From the NCBI GenBank assembly GCA_019009955.1, contig CM032230.1, positions 102,531,001 through 102,595,000 on the forward strand: a stretch of DNA of 64,000 nt, written 5' to 3'. Below, piece by piece: positions 37,953-50,253 of the stretch. Source of the stretch: Riptortus pedestris (Eukaryota > Arthropoda > Insecta > Hemiptera > Alydidae). Below the pieces are notes generated by a model that worked only from the letters and a program-made list of their open reading frames with translations, was not told where the DNA came from and did not search any database. The position numbers and the translations under genes are program-made. Position 1 is the stretch's first letter. The number at the start of each line of letters is the position of its first letter.

Positions 37953-40900
37953 TAATATAATAAAAAAGAACCCAAGCTCCCAGTATAGAGATTATAACTG
38001 TTTAAAGGAAATATATAAGTTGGTACAATGGTTACAGGGTCCATTTACTTCAATGTCCTCTTATTCTAGAACTTCGGAACCCGGAACTCATGGCATGCAA
38101 ACACTTGTTAAAACCCGTGGCCATGAATATCAGTCTCGCAAAATAATTCAAGAAACCGTTGCTGAGTAAAAGAATGCCCCTGAATATGGTATATGGTACA
38201 CCATGAGCAAGTAGGACTAGAGGTAAGCCTAGGTAATGGCTTAAATACCTTGGCTGGACTTGCGGAGGCTGGTCATCCTAATTGGCTAGTAATCTCTAGG
38301 AACGGTGGAGAATGGTGGTGGTAGAGAGCCAGGTACGTCTAGGACAACTTCGTCCTGACAGCTTGAGGAAGGAAAGAATACTCTTATATTAATGAGGAAA
38401 GAGGAAACATATAAATAAAAGTTAAAACTAGTAATATATTATAGAATGGAAGTCACAATTGTACCTTGTCTTTGAGTATATAGTCTCAGTTTGAAAAGTC
38501 TGCTTATTTTTAAGCTTCTTAGACTAATATGCTGTTTCAAATTTACCTTGGGATGGGGAAAGAAGTCAAATGTTCAAGCTAAGCTCTTATATTACTATAT
38601 ATACTATTACTACTATAATGCTGCCAAAAATATATATGTGATGGATTAGCTTTTTCGTACTTATGGAAATATTTTCATACTATTATTGCTTAATTCAAAA
38701 AATTATAACAGTTACCGTTGTACTTCTTCCTTACAATGGAGAGAATGTTTGAAATGATTGCGTCCGATTTGAGTATATTTGGTATGGGAGTGTTATGCAG
38801 GAATATATGTGATTTGAAAAAAGAAACAATTATAAAATTCTAGTTGTGTAATACTAATTGAGTCTTTATAAGGTCCAATGGGCGAAGATAGAGGCATTCA
38901 CAAAGTAAATTTGGAAGATATCAAACATCTCAAGGACTTCAGTGTTATCAACAAGAGCAGCATCTGAAAGAACCAAAGGTAACACCTAACAGACAAAACC
39001 TTTATATCTTGATGATGTTTTGAAGGCAGGGCTTCCAGAGGAAAACACGAACGATCCCCGGATGACAAAAGAGGGCTCCGTTGTTTACTAGTAAACTGAA
39101 TTTGAGCGAATATAATGAGGGTTAGGGCGGAGAACATGCAGACATTGTTTATTTAACAGCTGACGGAATTGGGGTCAAGGTGGAGTGTGATCGATCTAGA
39201 AAGAACGCGTTTATGATAATTGGTTTTAGTCTGCAAACAATTGAAGCCACTAAACTTCAACCTCTGACGACTTATTCTTATGGAAGAACAAACTAGTTGT
39301 TCAAGGTTAATTAAGCAGGTTGTAAACATCCAGGTTAAGGTCGGTAAATCTCAACTTTATCAATCATCATTAATCTGAAATGAGAATATATTTTGGGATG
39401 CATATATTGAATGTATTTACACTGTTCACATATTGCAATCTGTTTCTTCTGCGATCAATAATAAGAGATCTCCTTCATACTTCATTCATTTTGCAAGAAT
39501 TCACTCAAGCTCCGTAGGGTCCACTTGACTTCCTAACTCTCCCGAAATGCTGAACGGTAGAGGAAACAAATCAGTGAATCGCCTTGTCCTCTGCATGTAC
39601 TTTAATATGCAGAGTGTACTTTCAAACACCGGACCCCATCATCAGCGCCTGATTAGAGAAGTGTAGACTGTACCAAACCAGCTTTAGTAAAGTCTTAAGG
39701 CGTTTTTTTGTTTGTTTTTTTTGAGGGGGATTGGTAGATACAGAACAACTAGGTCATATTGTATTAAAATAAATATTATTCCTTTGGGATATAGCTCAAA
39801 GTGTAGAAAACTGTGTAGCTGAAGTTATGATTCATCAAGGCCCACGAGTAGCAATGACAAGATCACGTTCTCTAATTTTCACTACTGAATTAATAGCTTG
39901 TGTACGATTATTAAAACTTAGTGTTGTTTTTCCCATGTGTTTGAATCCTTGCCACCTGTTAGGTTACAAGCACCGAGAGACTTCTCTTCATGACTTCTAC
40001 ATAGTCGAGAACTTTTTGCAAAGGGACATAACGTTGAAGAAAAAAAAACTCGGAGAAGAATACACTGTCCTTAAAATCGTCATTTAAGTCACATTACTCA
40101 CCACAGTTGAACGATTTACTCTTAATTTGCGTACTAATGGAAGGGATAAAGTTGGCTATTATTGTAAATCGGCCAAATGCTGAACGCAATAATACTCGAG
40201 ACCAAAGATCTCCGTTCGAAAAATACCTCACTTTTTTCAGTACAATACGGATTAATATAAAAAATACAAAATAAAACTGAATGCAGGTCGAACATTTTCC
40301 AGAATCCCTTGGCTTAATCATGCCTCAGATCGAATCAAAATAAATTAAAAATTAAATTTCAAAAATGACCTATTAGTATATGGCTTAAGATAATGAGAGT
40401 GAAATGAGATATGTATAGTATTAACTTCATTCAGCCTGAGCCATCCGCAAACATCTTACCGTAGTCATCTAGTATCTTTGTAATTAATTTAAACATACAT
40501 CCATCTCTTAAAACTCCCAAAATCAGTTATGTAGTAGATGTACATAATTCACTTAATGAAAAATAACAATTTGGGACTAATTGAACAGTGGTTTTATAAC
40601 GAATTCTCAGAAAATGAATTTAAATCAAAGCAAACAGGAATTGTTTACTATTTTTAAGACAAGTAGTAAGATTTCCAAAACTGTATCTCTATTACGGGGG
40701 CTGGGGTAGGTTTCTTGTTAGAGAATGGTTCCTTAAAATAGATTAATTAAGATTCTCCAAAATTGTTGATTTTAAGATACAAAATAGTATTCTTTTCCTA
40801 ATCATTTATTTATTATTTTAGTAATACATAACTCACATGACTGACTTGCCCCGAAAAATATTGTAATAAAAGTACAAATTTCTGATTCACAGTAATTTAT

Positions 40901-41554
40901 ATTTGTTAACAAAGTAATGCGATATTTTAAGCAGCCATTATGGCAGTGTCTTCCCACGAATGACATAAAAAAGGAATATCATCCCTTTATAAATTCACTT
41001 AATTGATTCCGACAGAAAAAAAAACATAAATTAAGCAAATGAATATTAAACAGAAAACCTTTAAGTTAATGGCAATCAAACAAAGTGACAATTTCATTTG
41101 CAAGGTACACACTCTCTGCATGAATACTGCTATTGAAATCATTTGCATGAAACGGAGCAAATGGATTCCAAAATTATCTCTTCAGATTAACTCTCTTAAT
41201 CAGAATAATTGATATCTTAATCCAACTCGCGTGATAGGGCAGTATGGCGTAGTCACCTACAGTCCGGCTCCTATCTTCTTTGTATACATCAAAAGATCTA
41301 ATATTTTGTCTTTATGGTGCAAATAAAGGCTTTTATTACAGTGCATGTATTTAGATTTATCCAAGATGTTAGTACATGTTTCATTCATAACAAGAAAACT
41401 CGCTCTGGTGTGGTGGAAGAAAGTTTTTTTTTTGTTCATTCCCATATCACTACACTTTGTATTTTCATTCATTCCATATTTTTAAAGGGGTATTGCTATC
41501 CAGGGAAAACAAGCTATATTATACAACTCGATTAGAAATAAATAAATGGAATTA
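37953..41554. other. Long stretch without recognised genes or families
   Basis: Near 38025-38100 TTGGTACAATGGTTACAGGG and ACTTCGGAACCCGG loosely recall tRNA A and B boxes, so an old SINE is possible but unproven. Frames at 38898-39137 (-), 39827-40087 (+), 40094-40321 (-) and 41257-41535 (both strands) lack recognisable domains. Confidence 0.4.
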
Positions 41555-41800
41555 TTATCGGATTTCCCATAAGTGGAATCACCTGCTGAGTTTGTCTTGA
41601 CGCAATTTTCAAAAACTTTCTTCATGATGCTACCACAAATATGATGCTCGTTCACCCGCATTTGTGTGTGTGTATATATACACACACACACACAGACACA
41701 CATATATATCTGTGTGTGTGAGTGCTAACGCTCTAGGTTCTACAACTTTATTTGATCGTAACAAAATTTTTACATTTTAGTTAAACTCTGAAAACGAACG
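41555..41800 (-). mobile_element. Helitron-like family A 3' part (copy A10), mixed microsatellite
   Basis: Minus strand: the 3' hairpin region reads on the plus strand as GGATTTCCCATAAGTGGAAT at 41559. GTGTGTGTATATATACACAC and related GT/TA/CA repeats (about 41664-41720) fill the slot. Then come GCTAACGCTCTAGGTTCTAC and TTTATTTGATCGTAAC, complements of the block before the slot. The 5' half is not recognisable. Confidence 0.7.
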
Positions 41801-41926
41801 AGCCTAAGAGGGTTTTAAAGAACCAGTAAAATCAGTAAAAATGAAAATGCATATTTCTGTAAATCGCCGGCTGGTCCTATTACGTCCTGGTATACAATTA
41901 TAGCATCTTATTGAGTAGTCCATTCA

Positions 41927-42434
41927 TTTTTTTTTTTTTTTTTTTTTTTTTTTGGATTGTCCCAGAAAGCTCAGTCAGGCTTTTTTGGTAGCATTGATGT
42001 TTTGCCATACAATCCCATTTACTGGACTCTGATTCTGATCTTCATTTATGGGGCTTCTTGTTTTTCTTATTTCAGCAGCTGTCTCCAGTTTTCTATTGCG
42101 AACCTTCAGCATATCACCACCATACTTGACCACGGCTTGAATCACAGTATTCTATATCATTACTTTTGATCTCGAGAGATGTTCTTGGGGGCCAGGCATC
42201 TATCTGCGGAATCATTTGTAACCTGCAGCCATTTAAGGTTCGACTTCTATGTTGTTGATGCATGTTAAAATTCAAGTCAGAAATCGCCGATACTAGAAGA
42301 TCTCTTGTAACTATATACGTGCACCATAATGTTTCCAGTTCATCTCGTGGCAAAAGGTCAACACCTCTTAAAATCATTTGCATTGTTTTTAATGTCTTTG
42401 CATGTTTTACGTACTCAATAAAAAAAAAAAAAAA
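41927..42434 (-). other. Possible retroposed sequence bounded by poly(T) and poly(A)
   Basis: A run of about 27 T at 41927-41953 would be a poly(A) tail for a minus-strand transcript. At the other side a run of about 15 A (42420-42434) follows AATAAA. Between them a minus frame of 107 codons (42114-42437) contains LLPRDELETLWCTYIVTRDL, with a composition more protein-like than its surroundings. I do not recognise it. It may be a processed retrocopy or a LINE 3' end. No target duplication was found. Confidence 0.3.
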
Positions 42435-42905
42435 CACTTAAGAATATTTTGATGCTTATGAGATGTTGAAATTTTCTGTAACGTTAAATTTATGGAGTTA
42501 ACATTATAAGATATTTTATTCTAATTTATAGTGAGCTCTAAGTCGTGCTTTCCTCAAGTTAACGATTTTCCCGCATCACACATTCCGCGGTGGTTGTTCC
42601 CTTAATCGTCGGCATTCCCCATATACCATACTAGTCTATTATATGTAGTACTTGTACGAAAAGCTTATAATTCTCAGATTTATACTTGAAGGGAGCATAA
42701 ACAGCACAGTTGATAATCACTCCCTTTGCCTTAGTACGATAGTAAGCTATCTGAGAGGCCCAGACTGGTTTTCACTCTACAGAGTGCCTTTCCAAAGCCA
42801 CCGTCGTCAATCTGATAACCTTCTTAGCCTGTCAATACTGTCATAAGCCTGTCAGAAGTCAGTTGAAAGGTGGTAAAGATAAACATCATGCTCATTGTTG
42901 AATCT
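42435..42905. other. Intergenic sequence, nothing recognised
   Basis: No landmark or domain seen. A 64-codon frame at 42652-42846 is uncalled. Confidence 0.5.
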
Positions 42906-42963
42906 ATTGACGTCAAATTTGTGTCACTATGGCTAATCGAAAAAGGTTACCTACACTTTACAC

Positions 42964-43506
42964 CATATATGGGCAACCTCCCCGCCGCGATACATTTTGA
43001 AAAACCATATTAAATAAAAATATTACACTACTTACTCCAAATGAGGAAGATGAGCAGAGATTTGTGCGTTTGAAAGTACTATAAATGTGAACGGTTCTTT
43101 TATTGATGAACGTTAATAAATCAAAACATCGTACAAAACTGACTGCCGATAATCTGGAAAATTCTTTTCGTCTTTGTATCAGTGGAATTAATCCAAACAT
43201 GATTGGATTAGTTTCCCGAATTCAAGCTCATCGATTTCTTCGTCGCTATTTAACTTTCGTTGTTTGTAATAATTCCAAATTTACGATTTAATTATAATGT
43301 TTATAATGTTGTAAGTATTTTTCCTTTCATATTAGTATTATTATTTTAATAAATTGTATTATAACTACATTGTCGTTATAATTTCATGTCTGATATCTAT
43401 CATTAAAAATTATGACACACTACTTGAAAATGTACTCTTTTAAAAGCGGCCCGCGAATGTATTTGCTAAACGCTAAAGTTTGGCATGTCAAAGGTTGCCC
43501 ATACTG
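42964..43506 (+). mobile_element. Internally deleted hAT transposon
   Basis: The ends are inverted: TATGGGCAACCT near 42968 and its complement AGGTTGCCCATACTG at 43492-43506. Outside them, CTTTACAC and ATTTGCAC sit where an 8-bp hAT target duplication would be (two mismatches). GGGCAAC-type TIRs and 8-bp duplications are typical of hAT. The element keeps only the end of its transposase frame. Confidence 0.75.
43106..43291 (+). pseudogene. hAT transposase C-terminal remnant
   Basis: About 60 codons reading KLTADNLENSFRLCISGINP then NMIGLVSRIQAHR. This resembles the extreme C-terminus of hAT transposases (as in the ZBED/SCAND3-like group), where an LT-x2-L-x2-LR segment is followed by a P-x-I-x2-L segment after the dimerisation domain. 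Everything upstream, including the catalytic residues, is missing. The frame continues to the natural stop near the right TIR, consistent with an internal deletion. Confidence 0.6.
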
Positions 43507-43798
43507 ATTTGCACCCTATCCTAAATAGAGTGGGACTAAGGATATTACTTAGCTAGTTCACCACTAAATAAATTCCTATTGGCCAGGAGGGAATAGAACT
43601 CACGGCATGTGAGTCTGTCTATTAACATCAATGACTTAACTCGAATGGCGACTTGAGTCCTATCTTTCTTGCATGATTCACAAAAAAGATGTGAAACACT
43701 GTTTCTCTCCCACTACCCTTTCCCCTGTCTTCAAACTACGACAAATGGCTATAATGGAAAAAAAAATGAGGAACATTCAATTTTGTACATATATATAA

Positions 43799-45135
43799 CT
43801 AGCTAAGGTACCCGGCGATGCCCGGGAAATCATTGCTGACTGACTAATGATTGTAAATTTATAGCAAGACTTCAATGTGTACAATTGCACTTCCCTCCAC
43901 GATGTATTGTTTTTTCAAAACAGCCAATCCTAAAGTGTAACTTTCCGGGTTAATAGAATATAAATTTTAGTTTTTAAGAATATATGAAAATGGGTTCCTA
44001 ATTTATCCCTCACGTCTTTTTGACTCACGGTTTTTGAATAATTCAAACCATAATCATGGGTAGTATTTATCACAATTATATGTCATCTATAATGAACATA
44101 TTTCCTGCCAAAAATCAAACCAAGGACATATAGTTTTAGCATAGTTTTATACATACGATTATATTCGTATTACTAAGCCTCAGTGGAAATCACGTCCCGT
44201 CGTGGCACCATTACACAGGAAATAACTAAACTCAATTACCTCCCGTCCATTTCCGCTCTCGCAGGAGCGTTATCATCGTTGTTTTCCTTAGAATATTGAT
44301 TCACAATATTATTTTAATAATTTATCTACCTGATGGAACTAAATAATAGATCCCTAAACACAATTTCATTTATGTTCAAAAAGCTAGATGAGGAGAAGAG
44401 AGCCCCCCTGCAACCTAGTAATACTTTAAACATTCATATCGAGTATATATTAAAACCAGAAATGCTCTTATAGTTTATATTCTCTTAGAAATAAATAAAA
44501 AAGTTATAGGGAAAATAAATAAATAAATGAGAAGGCGACGGAGATTTATAAGCTCAATAATCCGAATCATACTTGCAACTATCATATTAGACTAAAATAT
44601 AAAATCATTTGTCATAATATTCAGTCATAAAAACACTTAAATAAGCACTAAAAGTCCGTCACGCAGGGGCTGCGTAAACTAAGCAGATTTCCCACGTAAA
44701 GTTTTACAATAGACAAATCTGCCTAATAACAACTGTAGTAGTAAGAAACCTCTAAATCTATTAACGAGAGGGACGAATACTTACGAAAACAGCCGCCAGA
44801 GCTCACGGCGGAAAGTCCGAACTTAACCACTGCTGCCGAGCACATGCAGAATACAAATGCAAATATCTCAGTTAATATTCAAGATACAGAATAAATGTAT
44901 ATAACAATATTTATAATAAATTTAATTTGCAATAAGATTGATTCTGTAATATTTTTCGATCTGACGTATACTAACGGAGATATTTCGAATTTTTGAAAAG
45001 CCTCCCCTCTAAACCCCCCCTCCCACTGGTCCGATTTCAGCCATTAACGAACTTGATCTTTCTTTTTACATAAAACGACTAAATATCGAGTTTGGTAACG
45101 ATTAAACAATAATTGCGACCGCTAGAGCGGTAACA

Positions 45136-45170
<35 letters not shown>

Positions 45171-46620
45171 TTTTGAACGGACCTCATTTTCGTCATCTCC
45201 TGGGTAGGATCGATGGACATTTGAAGAAAAATTTCGAAAATCGCGTCATGAGTACAACCTCAATAACTGATTTCCCTTAAGGGAAATATGCTAATAAAAT
45301 TAATGACTCCCGCAATGGATTTAGCGTATATGCCGTGTTAACTTCATTTACGGCAAAAGTGAATACAACAAAAGATACTTTAAATAACAAAAGTAAACAA
45401 CTTTTGCTATGTGCACGTTAGCCAAAAAAAAAAAAAATGAAAATTGCGAATTTTTATCTCAGGCCTGTCTTATAACCCCCACTCCCGTTTGAACCTAAAC
45501 ATTTTAATATAGCTTATAATCATGGAAGAATTAATGCTAATTCGCATACCAAGTTTTGTTAAATTCGGTTCAATCGTTTGAGCTCAACAAAATTGTTGGC
45601 TTCCGCTTTAGATTTTAACGCATATCTCGTTTATGTTATACAGCAAAAGTGAACATAACCAAAGTTACTTTAAATAACAAAATAAACAACTTTTGTCATG
45701 TGCATATTTGCAGAAAAACCAGTAGAAAAAGAAATATTGCTATTTTTAATTTCAGGCCTCTCTTATAGCCCCCACTCCTGCCCGTCCCTAGAAATATTGG
45801 TATGGCTTATGATAATTAAGGCGTCAGAGATAATACACATACCGAGTTTTATTTAGTTCGGTGGACTCTTTTGTGCCAAATAATATTCTTGACACCCGCT
45901 ATAATTTTTAGCGTATAACGCCTTTATAATTCGGTATTCGACGATAGTGTATATAACAAAAGTTTCTCTAAATAACAAAATAAAAAACTTTTCTTATGTG
46001 CATATTTCCCGAAACACCAATAGGAAACGGAATATCAGTATTTTTAATTTAAGGCGTCCCTTATAACCCCCACTCCTGCCCGTCCCTAGAAATGTTTGTA
46101 TGGCTTATTATAAGGAAGGCGTTAGTGCTAATACACATACCGAGTTTTATTTAGTTCGGTTTAGTCTGTGTGCCAAATAAAATTGTTGACTCCCACTATA
46201 ATTTTTAGCGTATAACGCCTTTATAGTTCGGTATACGAAAAAAGTGTATATAACAAACGTTATTCTAAATAACAAAATAAACAACTTTTGTTATATGCAT
46301 ATTTGCCAAAAAACCAATAGGAAACGAAATATCGCTATTTTCAATTTCTGGCCTCCCTTATAATCCCCACTCTTGTTAGTCTCGGAGAATATTAATATAA
46401 CCTAAAGTCTAGGTTGGGTTAGTAGAAATACACGTACCAAGTTTCATAAAATTCGGCTCAGCAGTTTATGTGTGAAAAGGTAACAAACAAACAAACAAAC
46501 AAACAGACACCAAAGAAACAAAATGCAGTTATGGTGTCTATGACATGTGAAACGAAAAGTTATCGTGAAATTTCGCGAAAAAAATCAATGTACAGACAGA
46601 GGTTACAATTTTATATATAT
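43799..46620 (-). mobile_element. Helitron-like family B element, long-tail variant (copy B4)
   Basis: The 3' end on the plus strand is CTAGCTAAGGTACCCGGCGA with the hairpin CCCGGCGATGCCCGGG. About 0.85 kb of variant-specific sequence follows (shared with 54.6-55.4 kb), then four 300-bp units (about 45475, 45766, 46065, 46364). The 5' end has AACAAACAAAC, TTTCGCGAAAAAAATCAATG and TTACAATTTTATATATAT. It is interrupted by a 643-bp family A copy. The 64-codon frame conserved in the tail (near 44334) is not clearly coding. Confidence 0.9.
44652..45294 (+). mobile_element. Helitron-like family A element inserted in B4 (copy A8)
   Basis: 5' AAGTCCGTCACGCAGGGGCT, then AACTAAGCAGATTTCCCACG. (AT)n at about 45140-45167 in the slot. 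TTGAACGGACCTCATTTTCG follows. 3' hairpin TTTCCCTTAAGGGAAA with TATGCTAA. The flanks GCACTAA and TAAAATTAATGACTCCC are continuous at the paralogous site 55426-55442, which gives an empty-site comparison. The insertion lies between A and T, with no duplication beyond a CTAA identity. Confidence 0.95.
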
Positions 46621-46621
46621 A

Positions 46622-47612
46622 CTAGCTCAGATACCCGGCTTCGCTCGGGAATTCATTTGAGGCTGAATGGTGATAGTATTTTTTTGGCAAGGCTTTACTT
46701 TACACAATGTTTTGACATTTACCCGTCCCAGTGTTTAGAGTAAATACCCGTCGTTTCTTTGGATTTGTTAATAATACAATTATTTTTTTTATGTAAGACT
46801 TCACTGTCCTCCCGTCATATTTCCCGCTTCCTGTGCATTATGCATAGATTTGAATTAGTAGTTTTTAACGTATAACTCATTTATACTGAGGTATTCGACG
46901 AAATTGTATATAACAAAAGTTACGCCAAATAACAAAATAAACAACTTTTGTTATGTTCATATCTGCCGAAAATGCAATAAGAAACGAAATACCGCTATTT
47001 TTAAATTCAGGCCTTCCTTATAACCCCCACTCCTGCCCGTCCCTAGAAATGTTAGTATGGCTTGTTATAAGGAAGGCGTTAGTGCTAATTCACATACCGA
47101 GTTTGGTTTAGTTCGGTTGAGTCATTTGTGCCAAATAAAATTGTGGACTCCCGCTATAGTTTTTAGCGTATAACTCATTTATACTTCCGTATATGGCAGA
47201 AGTGCATATAACAAAAGTTACTCTAAATTACAAAATAAACAACTCTTGTTATGGGCATATAAAAAACATAGGAAAAACAATAGGAAACGAAATATCGCTA
47301 TTTTTAATTTCAGGCCTCCCTTATAACCCCCACTCCTGTTCGTCTTAGAGAATATTAATATAGCCTAAAGTCTAAGTTGGGTTAGTAGTAATATACATAC
47401 CAAGTTTCATAAAATTCGGTTCAGCCGTTTATGCGTGAAAAGGTAACAAACAAACAAACAAACAAACAAATAAACAAACAAACAAACAAACAGACACGAA
47501 AGAAACAAAATGCAGATATGGTGCCTATGACATGTGAAACGAAAAGTTATCGTGAAATTTCGCGAAAAAAATCAATGTACAGACAGAGGTTACAATTTTA
47601 TACATATATATA
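46622..47612 (-). mobile_element. Helitron-like family B element (copy B3)
   Basis: 3' end CTAGCTCAGATACCCGGCTT with TCGCTCGGGAATTCATTTGA. Two 300-bp units (about 47025 and 47327). A (AAAC)n block at 47447-47492 and the 5' end GAGGTTACAATTTTATACAT. It starts two bases from the 5' end of B4, so the two lie head to tail. Confidence 0.9.
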
Positions 47613-47627
47613 ATATAGAATGGCCGG

Positions 47628-47985
47628 GGGGGGGGCGGTAACCGTGCGGGTTAAGGCGTGGATCCATCTATCACTACCCTCAGTAAGCTAAAGGTAGCAA
47701 TAGGAGCAAGTTCGATACCCACCAAGACTACATTAGTTCACGAGGTTGCAGGCAGATTACGGTAGTGTCGCAGAGCTTCTGTATCACTGACCATACAAGC
47801 CTGACAGCCTCTCGGGTTTACTAACTTGATTATATAAACCTTGAGCCTAGAGTGGTACAGTTATCACCTAGCTAACAGAAATTTATTTTATGCCTTACTT
47901 ACAAACAAAATTCTGAGTCTCTGGCTAGAAAATTTGGTTAACTTTTGATAGACCGTCCCGATTAGCCATAGAAACAAAATGTATA
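47628..47985 (+). mobile_element. Second tRNA-derived SINE type (S2)
   Basis: A-box-like TAACCGTGCGGGTTAAGGCG, B box CAAGTTCGATACCCACC, a long unrelated body, then a 3' segment (TCTCTGGCTAGAAAATTTGG; GACCGTCCCGATTAGCCATA) shared with S1. A different head with the same tail suggests both use the same LINE machinery. It is preceded by a run of about ten G. Confidence 0.65.
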
Positions 47986-48275
47986 TCTTAGTTACTAACT
48001 AACTAAAAAGAAGTAATATTCCAAGTCCTTTTTTCGAAACGAGTAATACAAAAGTCATAAATATAAAATATAAATTTTTTCAACGACATTTATTAAGCAA
48101 AACTCAATCACCCATAAATGAAAATACATTTTAAAAATGCTAAAACACAAGAATGTCTATAAAATTTAAAACGTTTGTCATTTAAATAAATATGTAAAGT
48201 TAATAAATGAAAATATAAGATTTACGGAAATAAAAATGTTATTTACTATCTGGTTGGCGTTAAAGAAAAGGCATA

Positions 48276-48328
<53 letters not shown>

Positions 48329-48359
48329 GTGCTGATGTTTTCGACCAGGTTGTAACATA
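47986..48359. repeat. AT-rich sequence with (TA)n microsatellite
   Basis: (AT)n at about 48272-48326 after ordinary AT-rich sequence. No family landmark at its edges. Confidence 0.75.
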
Positions 48360-49075
48360 TTATACCAGCTTTAACATATTATAACATTATAACTTAATAG
48401 ATCTAATACAACAAGAAGGTGGTTTTAATAAAAATATAACTACAAACAGCATTAATAACTGTAACATAATAAAATAATAATACTGTAGACACATAATAGA
48501 ATAATAATACATAATAGAATAATAATAGTGTAACTTAAAAATAGCTCTAATACAGGCATAACAATGAGTGCACTAACACACAGGAATGGTTGTTATAACA
48601 TAATAAATATAAGAATACAAATAACAACATAGATGCAACATAGGAATAACTTTAACACAACACAACAATAATTATAATTTAAAATAACAAGACAATGATT
48701 GTAATAGTACATAGCAATAACTATTGTAAAATAATATAAGTTGCAATAACATAGTGGTAAGTGGCAATAACATAGATTCAATAAAACATAGCAATAATTG
48801 TAATAGTGCATAGCAATAACTATTGTAAAATAATATAACTACAGTACAACAATTATAATATAGTTTAACAAACAAAGACACCATACTATAAATATATAAA
48901 ACATACAAAAGGCTGTGACCCTGCTATGTAAACAAAACAAGGAAGGTTACTATAACCCTAGTCATAGTGCAATAAGAATGTATAATAGTTTATAGATTAT
49001 TTAGTCTTGGTAAGTAATAATAAAGAAAAAAACACCTTTTATGTGTAATAACAAAGTGCAATATTATAAAGTAGT
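48360..49075. repeat. Degenerate tandem repeat rich in AATAATA/TAACATA
   Basis: About 700 bp of irregular short repeats such as ACATAATAGAATAATAATA. One clear longer duplication exists: GCATAGCAATAACTATTGTA-type segments of about 45 bp at about 48699 and 48794. Open minus frames here (Y, C, L, I rich) are repeat translations. Confidence 0.7.
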
Positions 49076-49089
49076 ACATGTAATTTTAC

Positions 49090-49125
49090 AGCCCTGAAGA
49101 AGAGAAAATAAAGATTCTCGAAATA
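49090..49125 (+). repeat. CTGAAGA-stem-GAAA module
   Basis: CTGAAGA (49094-49100), stem GAGAA/TTCTC (49102-49106 with 49115-49119) and GAAA (49120-49123). The arrangement matches the module in the long inverted repeats, but no long inverse arm was found nearby. Confidence 0.5.
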
Positions 49126-49184
49126 TTGGCATAAACTAAGATTTATTTCACCAACATTGACCAAAACTCCGAGAAGAATAACAC

Positions 49185-49189
<5 letters not shown>

Positions 49190-49244
<55 letters not shown>
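49190..49244. repeat. (TA)n microsatellite
   Basis: About 55 bp of TA, some 65 bp downstream of the CTGAAGA module. Confidence 0.97.
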
Positions 49245-49247
<3 letters not shown>

Positions 49248-50253
49248 CGGGCAATATTGAGTGAGAATACATTCATTCGATATTTTTCCTCAAAGGAGTT
49301 GAGAATTCATATCAGAAGTGATCAGTAATTTTAAAGAATGTTGCCTGTCTTTACTCAATCAGAATCAAAAGGTTCACTGTGTTTATGCATTTCTGGGCAT
49401 CCACAAATCTACAAAATCATACTTGTCATTTATTTAATAATACATATTTGGGTCGTTGGGCAGAACGGTAAAAGTAGGAAATCGCAATAAATCATAAAAG
49501 TTTTCTTTTTTTATGATGACGAAAACTGCATTAATAATAGCTTCATCTCTGTGCTTCAATGGGGTTATTGGAATGTGGGGGAGTATTCTTAGTAGAATTG
49601 AACACAATTTAAAATAACGCGCCTAACAGCTAATTTCAAAAGGTGAAAATCACACTTTGCATGATATAAATTTGTTACATATGTGCATGTTAAACTAGTG
49701 TGGCACGGACTCAGCTTGGCTGATATCACTGTTTCTCTTTCAGATGGGGGAATTGCTGCTTTCCTCTGTATAGTAGACATAGTTAAGGATGAGGAAGAAG
49801 ACATTTATTTCTGAGATATAGAAATTTCTCTCACTCATTGGCCAGTAATAAGTTTTATTTATAACCGACGCAGCATCAACCTTTTCCATCTTGTCGATCC
49901 TTTTAATGCTTCTAACTCATTAGAAAAAATATTTCTGTGAAACGGGACCGACACGAATAACATTTCTTATCTTATTTACCAATGGATGGTTAGATGAATT
50001 ACGTATAATAGCCTTGAGAGCACTAAGTCAGTATGCCCCTGTAAAATGTTTTGTATTTTCTGATCTATATGCAATTTTCAAAGCACGTGAAAATTTTAAA
50101 CAACCTTCCAGAATATATTTAATAACTATTGGTTCCTACCGAAAATCTTGGATACCGAGACATTTGTTGATAGTCACTTCGTTCCCCCGCCCCGTCTCTA
50201 CCTCTTACTCTCCTTTCGTAGTAATATATCGTCATGCAGGCGAAATAAAAAAG
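49245..50253. other. Intergenic sequence, nothing recognised
   Basis: A 71-codon minus frame (49589-49804) has no known motif. The 146-codon plus frame beginning at 50014 runs into the family A copy and is not a gene. Confidence 0.5.

Larger units (their letters stand above)
42906..43668 (-). mobile_element. Diverged S1 SINE split by a hAT element
   Basis: The left part (ATTGACGTCAAATTTGTGTC, ACTATGGCTAATCGAAAAAG, GTTACCTACAC) ends near 42963. The right part resumes at 43507 (GTGGGACTAAGGATATTACT; CACCACTAAATAAATTCC; AATAGAACTCACGGC; ATGGCGACTTGAGTCC). Joined in order these give one minus-strand S1 copy. The interruption is the hAT remnant. Confidence 0.8.
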
